Origin: Planctomicrobium sp051465645
GTDB taxonomy: Bacteria > Planctomycetota > Planctomycetia > Planctomycetales > Planctomycetaceae
DNA: 64,000 bases
NCBI RefSeq assembly: GCF_051465645.1
Contig: NZ_CP195790.1
Location: 2,976,001 to 3,040,000 of the forward strand
Reading direction: 5' to 3'
The translations under genes were made by a program, and so were the position numbers. The notes under the pieces were generated by a model that worked only from the letters and a program-made list of their open reading frames with translations, made no database searches and was not told where the DNA came from. Every line of letters starts with the position of its first letter. Position 1 is the first letter of the stretch. Positions 63,309 to 64,000 of the stretch are shown here, one piece after another.

Positions 63309-64000
63309 ATGAATGAGAGACGGAGATCTCAAGAACTCGTTTCGCCGATTAGCAGCGTTGCACTGATCGGAGCACTCTGTCTGTATCTGGTCGCTGTCCC
63401 GTTGCTGGCATGTCCTTTCTGCGACGCCCCATCGACAACGTTCAGCGAGCAACTGAGTCAGGCTCAATCTGTTGCCCTTGTGACATGGAACGGGGCGAAC
63501 AAGCCTGATCCGCTGACGTTCACCAACGGCAGCACCACGTTCAAGGCTTTAGAAATCTATAAGCAGAAAGCCGCCGAACTCGCCAAGAACCAGAACGTCA
63601 CAATGACGCATTACCAGCCCGGCGAACGCGGGGACCTGTTCTGGATGCTGGGGACAGAAACTGAAGGAAAGCACAACTGGGCCCCACCGGTTCCGATGTC
63701 GCGTGAATGCTGGGAATACATCATCAAAGCCCCCAGCCGAGACTTGGAGATTTCCAAACGCCTCAAGTACTACCTGAACTTCCTCGAACACAGCGACCCG
63801 GAAATCGCGATCGATGCCTATGGGGAATTCGCAGGTTCTCCGTATTCCGCACTCGTCTCAATCAAAGAACTTTTGCCGCGAGCGAAGATCGTTGGCTGGC
63901 TCCAAAACCCGGAAACAACTCCCACCCGACGCGGGCTCTATGGGCTCATGCTCGGTTTGTGTGGAACAGATGCAGAGAAACGTTATCTCGAAGAGCAAGT
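63309..64000 (+). CDS. Secreted CPFC-motif protein, copy 2 (cut by window end)
   Basis: Reads from ATG 63309 without a stop to the window end (230 codons seen). Signal peptide (SVALIGALCLYLVAVPLLA) then CPFCDAPSTTFSEQLSQAQ, matching copy 1. Shared landmarks: GSTTFKALEIYKQ, YQPGERGDLFWMLGTETEGK, IIKAPSRDLEISKRLKYYLN, then RRGLYGLMLGLCGTDAEKRY. Order and spacing are the same as in the gene before, so this is a tandem paralog. Complete length would be near 390 residues if it follows copy 1. Confidence 0.85.
   Translation, partial: MNERRRSQELVSPISSVALIGALCLYLVAVPLLACPFCDAPSTTFSEQLSQAQSVALVTWNGANKPDPLTFTNGSTTFKALEIYKQKAAELAKNQNVTMTHYQPGERGDLFWMLGTETEGKHNWAPPVPMSRECWEYIIKAPSRDLEISKRLKYYLNFLEHSDPEIAIDAYGEFAGSPYSALVSIKELLPRAKIVGWLQNPETTPTRRGLYGLMLGLCGTDAEKRYLEEQ

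Noticed and set aside
1..64000. Mobile elements, prophage or defence island
   Set aside because: No transposase, integrase, phage structural gene, toxin-antitoxin pair or restriction gene was recognised anywhere in the window.

Overview
The window is chromosomal DNA of a planctomycete, most likely in or near the Planctomycetaceae; I cannot name a genus. The evidence is a Cys/Tyr/Val-rich YTV-type repeat protein at the left end, a PmoA/DUF6807-type protein, Tat-dependent Gfo/Idh oxidoreductases, DUF3299 proteins, Pro/Ala-rich lipoproteins, zinc-ribbon/transmembrane hypotheticals, and genes for the tetrahydromethanopterin/methylofuran C1 pathway, which among bacteria occurs mainly in planctomycetes and methylotrophic proteobacteria. 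I see no phage genes, transposases, CRISPR arrays or rRNA. Gene density is moderate, most genes stand alone, and many are closed by strong hairpin terminators.

Left third (0-22 kb): YTV repeat protein, PmoA-like secreted protein, chorismate synthase (aroC) with a His-rich tail, a large polytopic glycosyltransferase-like protein, holA, a phosphohexomutase-like protein with degenerate active-site motifs, a TIM-barrel epimerase, a GT4 glycosyltransferase, dTDP-glucose 4,6-dehydratase (rfbB), a zinc-ribbon/TM protein, a lipoprotein with a C-terminal cytochrome c'-type heme site, a translationally coupled ATP-grasp plus MfnF-like pair (methylofuran synthesis), an FHA-FHA-STAS protein and another GT4 enzyme. 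The glycosyltransferases and rfbB point to cell-surface polysaccharide synthesis.

Middle (22-45 kb): the translation/secretion block ffh-rpsP-trmD-rplS-yraN (without rimM), a Tat-type Gfo/Idh/MocA oxidoreductase, stand-alone coaB, a secreted TPR protein, a DUF255 thioredoxin-like protein, a STAS protein, a conserved-looking unknown, an SNF2 helicase converging on a full-length Lhr helicase, tRNA-Gly(CCC), tRNA-Arg(CCG), a small membrane protein and a tail-specific protease.

Right third (45-64 kb): a lone LolD/MacB-type ABC ATPase, a disordered Arg-rich protein with recurring D-F-G motifs divergent from a nearly pure Asp/Glu/Phe protein, an unusual isoleucyl-tRNA synthetase with a probable winged-helix insertion, then a run of duplicated families: an M16 metalloprotease fused to an FKBP domain followed by a free FKBP lipoprotein, a GlpG-like rhomboid protease, two DUF3299 proteins, and two CPFC-motif secreted proteins, the second cut by the window end.

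No single new multi-gene system stands out as certain. The strongest unusual items are the M16-FKBP fusion beside its free FKBP twin, the degenerate phosphohexomutase, the IleRS insertion with altered signature motifs, the FHA-FHA-STAS architecture, and the oppositely charged disordered protein pair.
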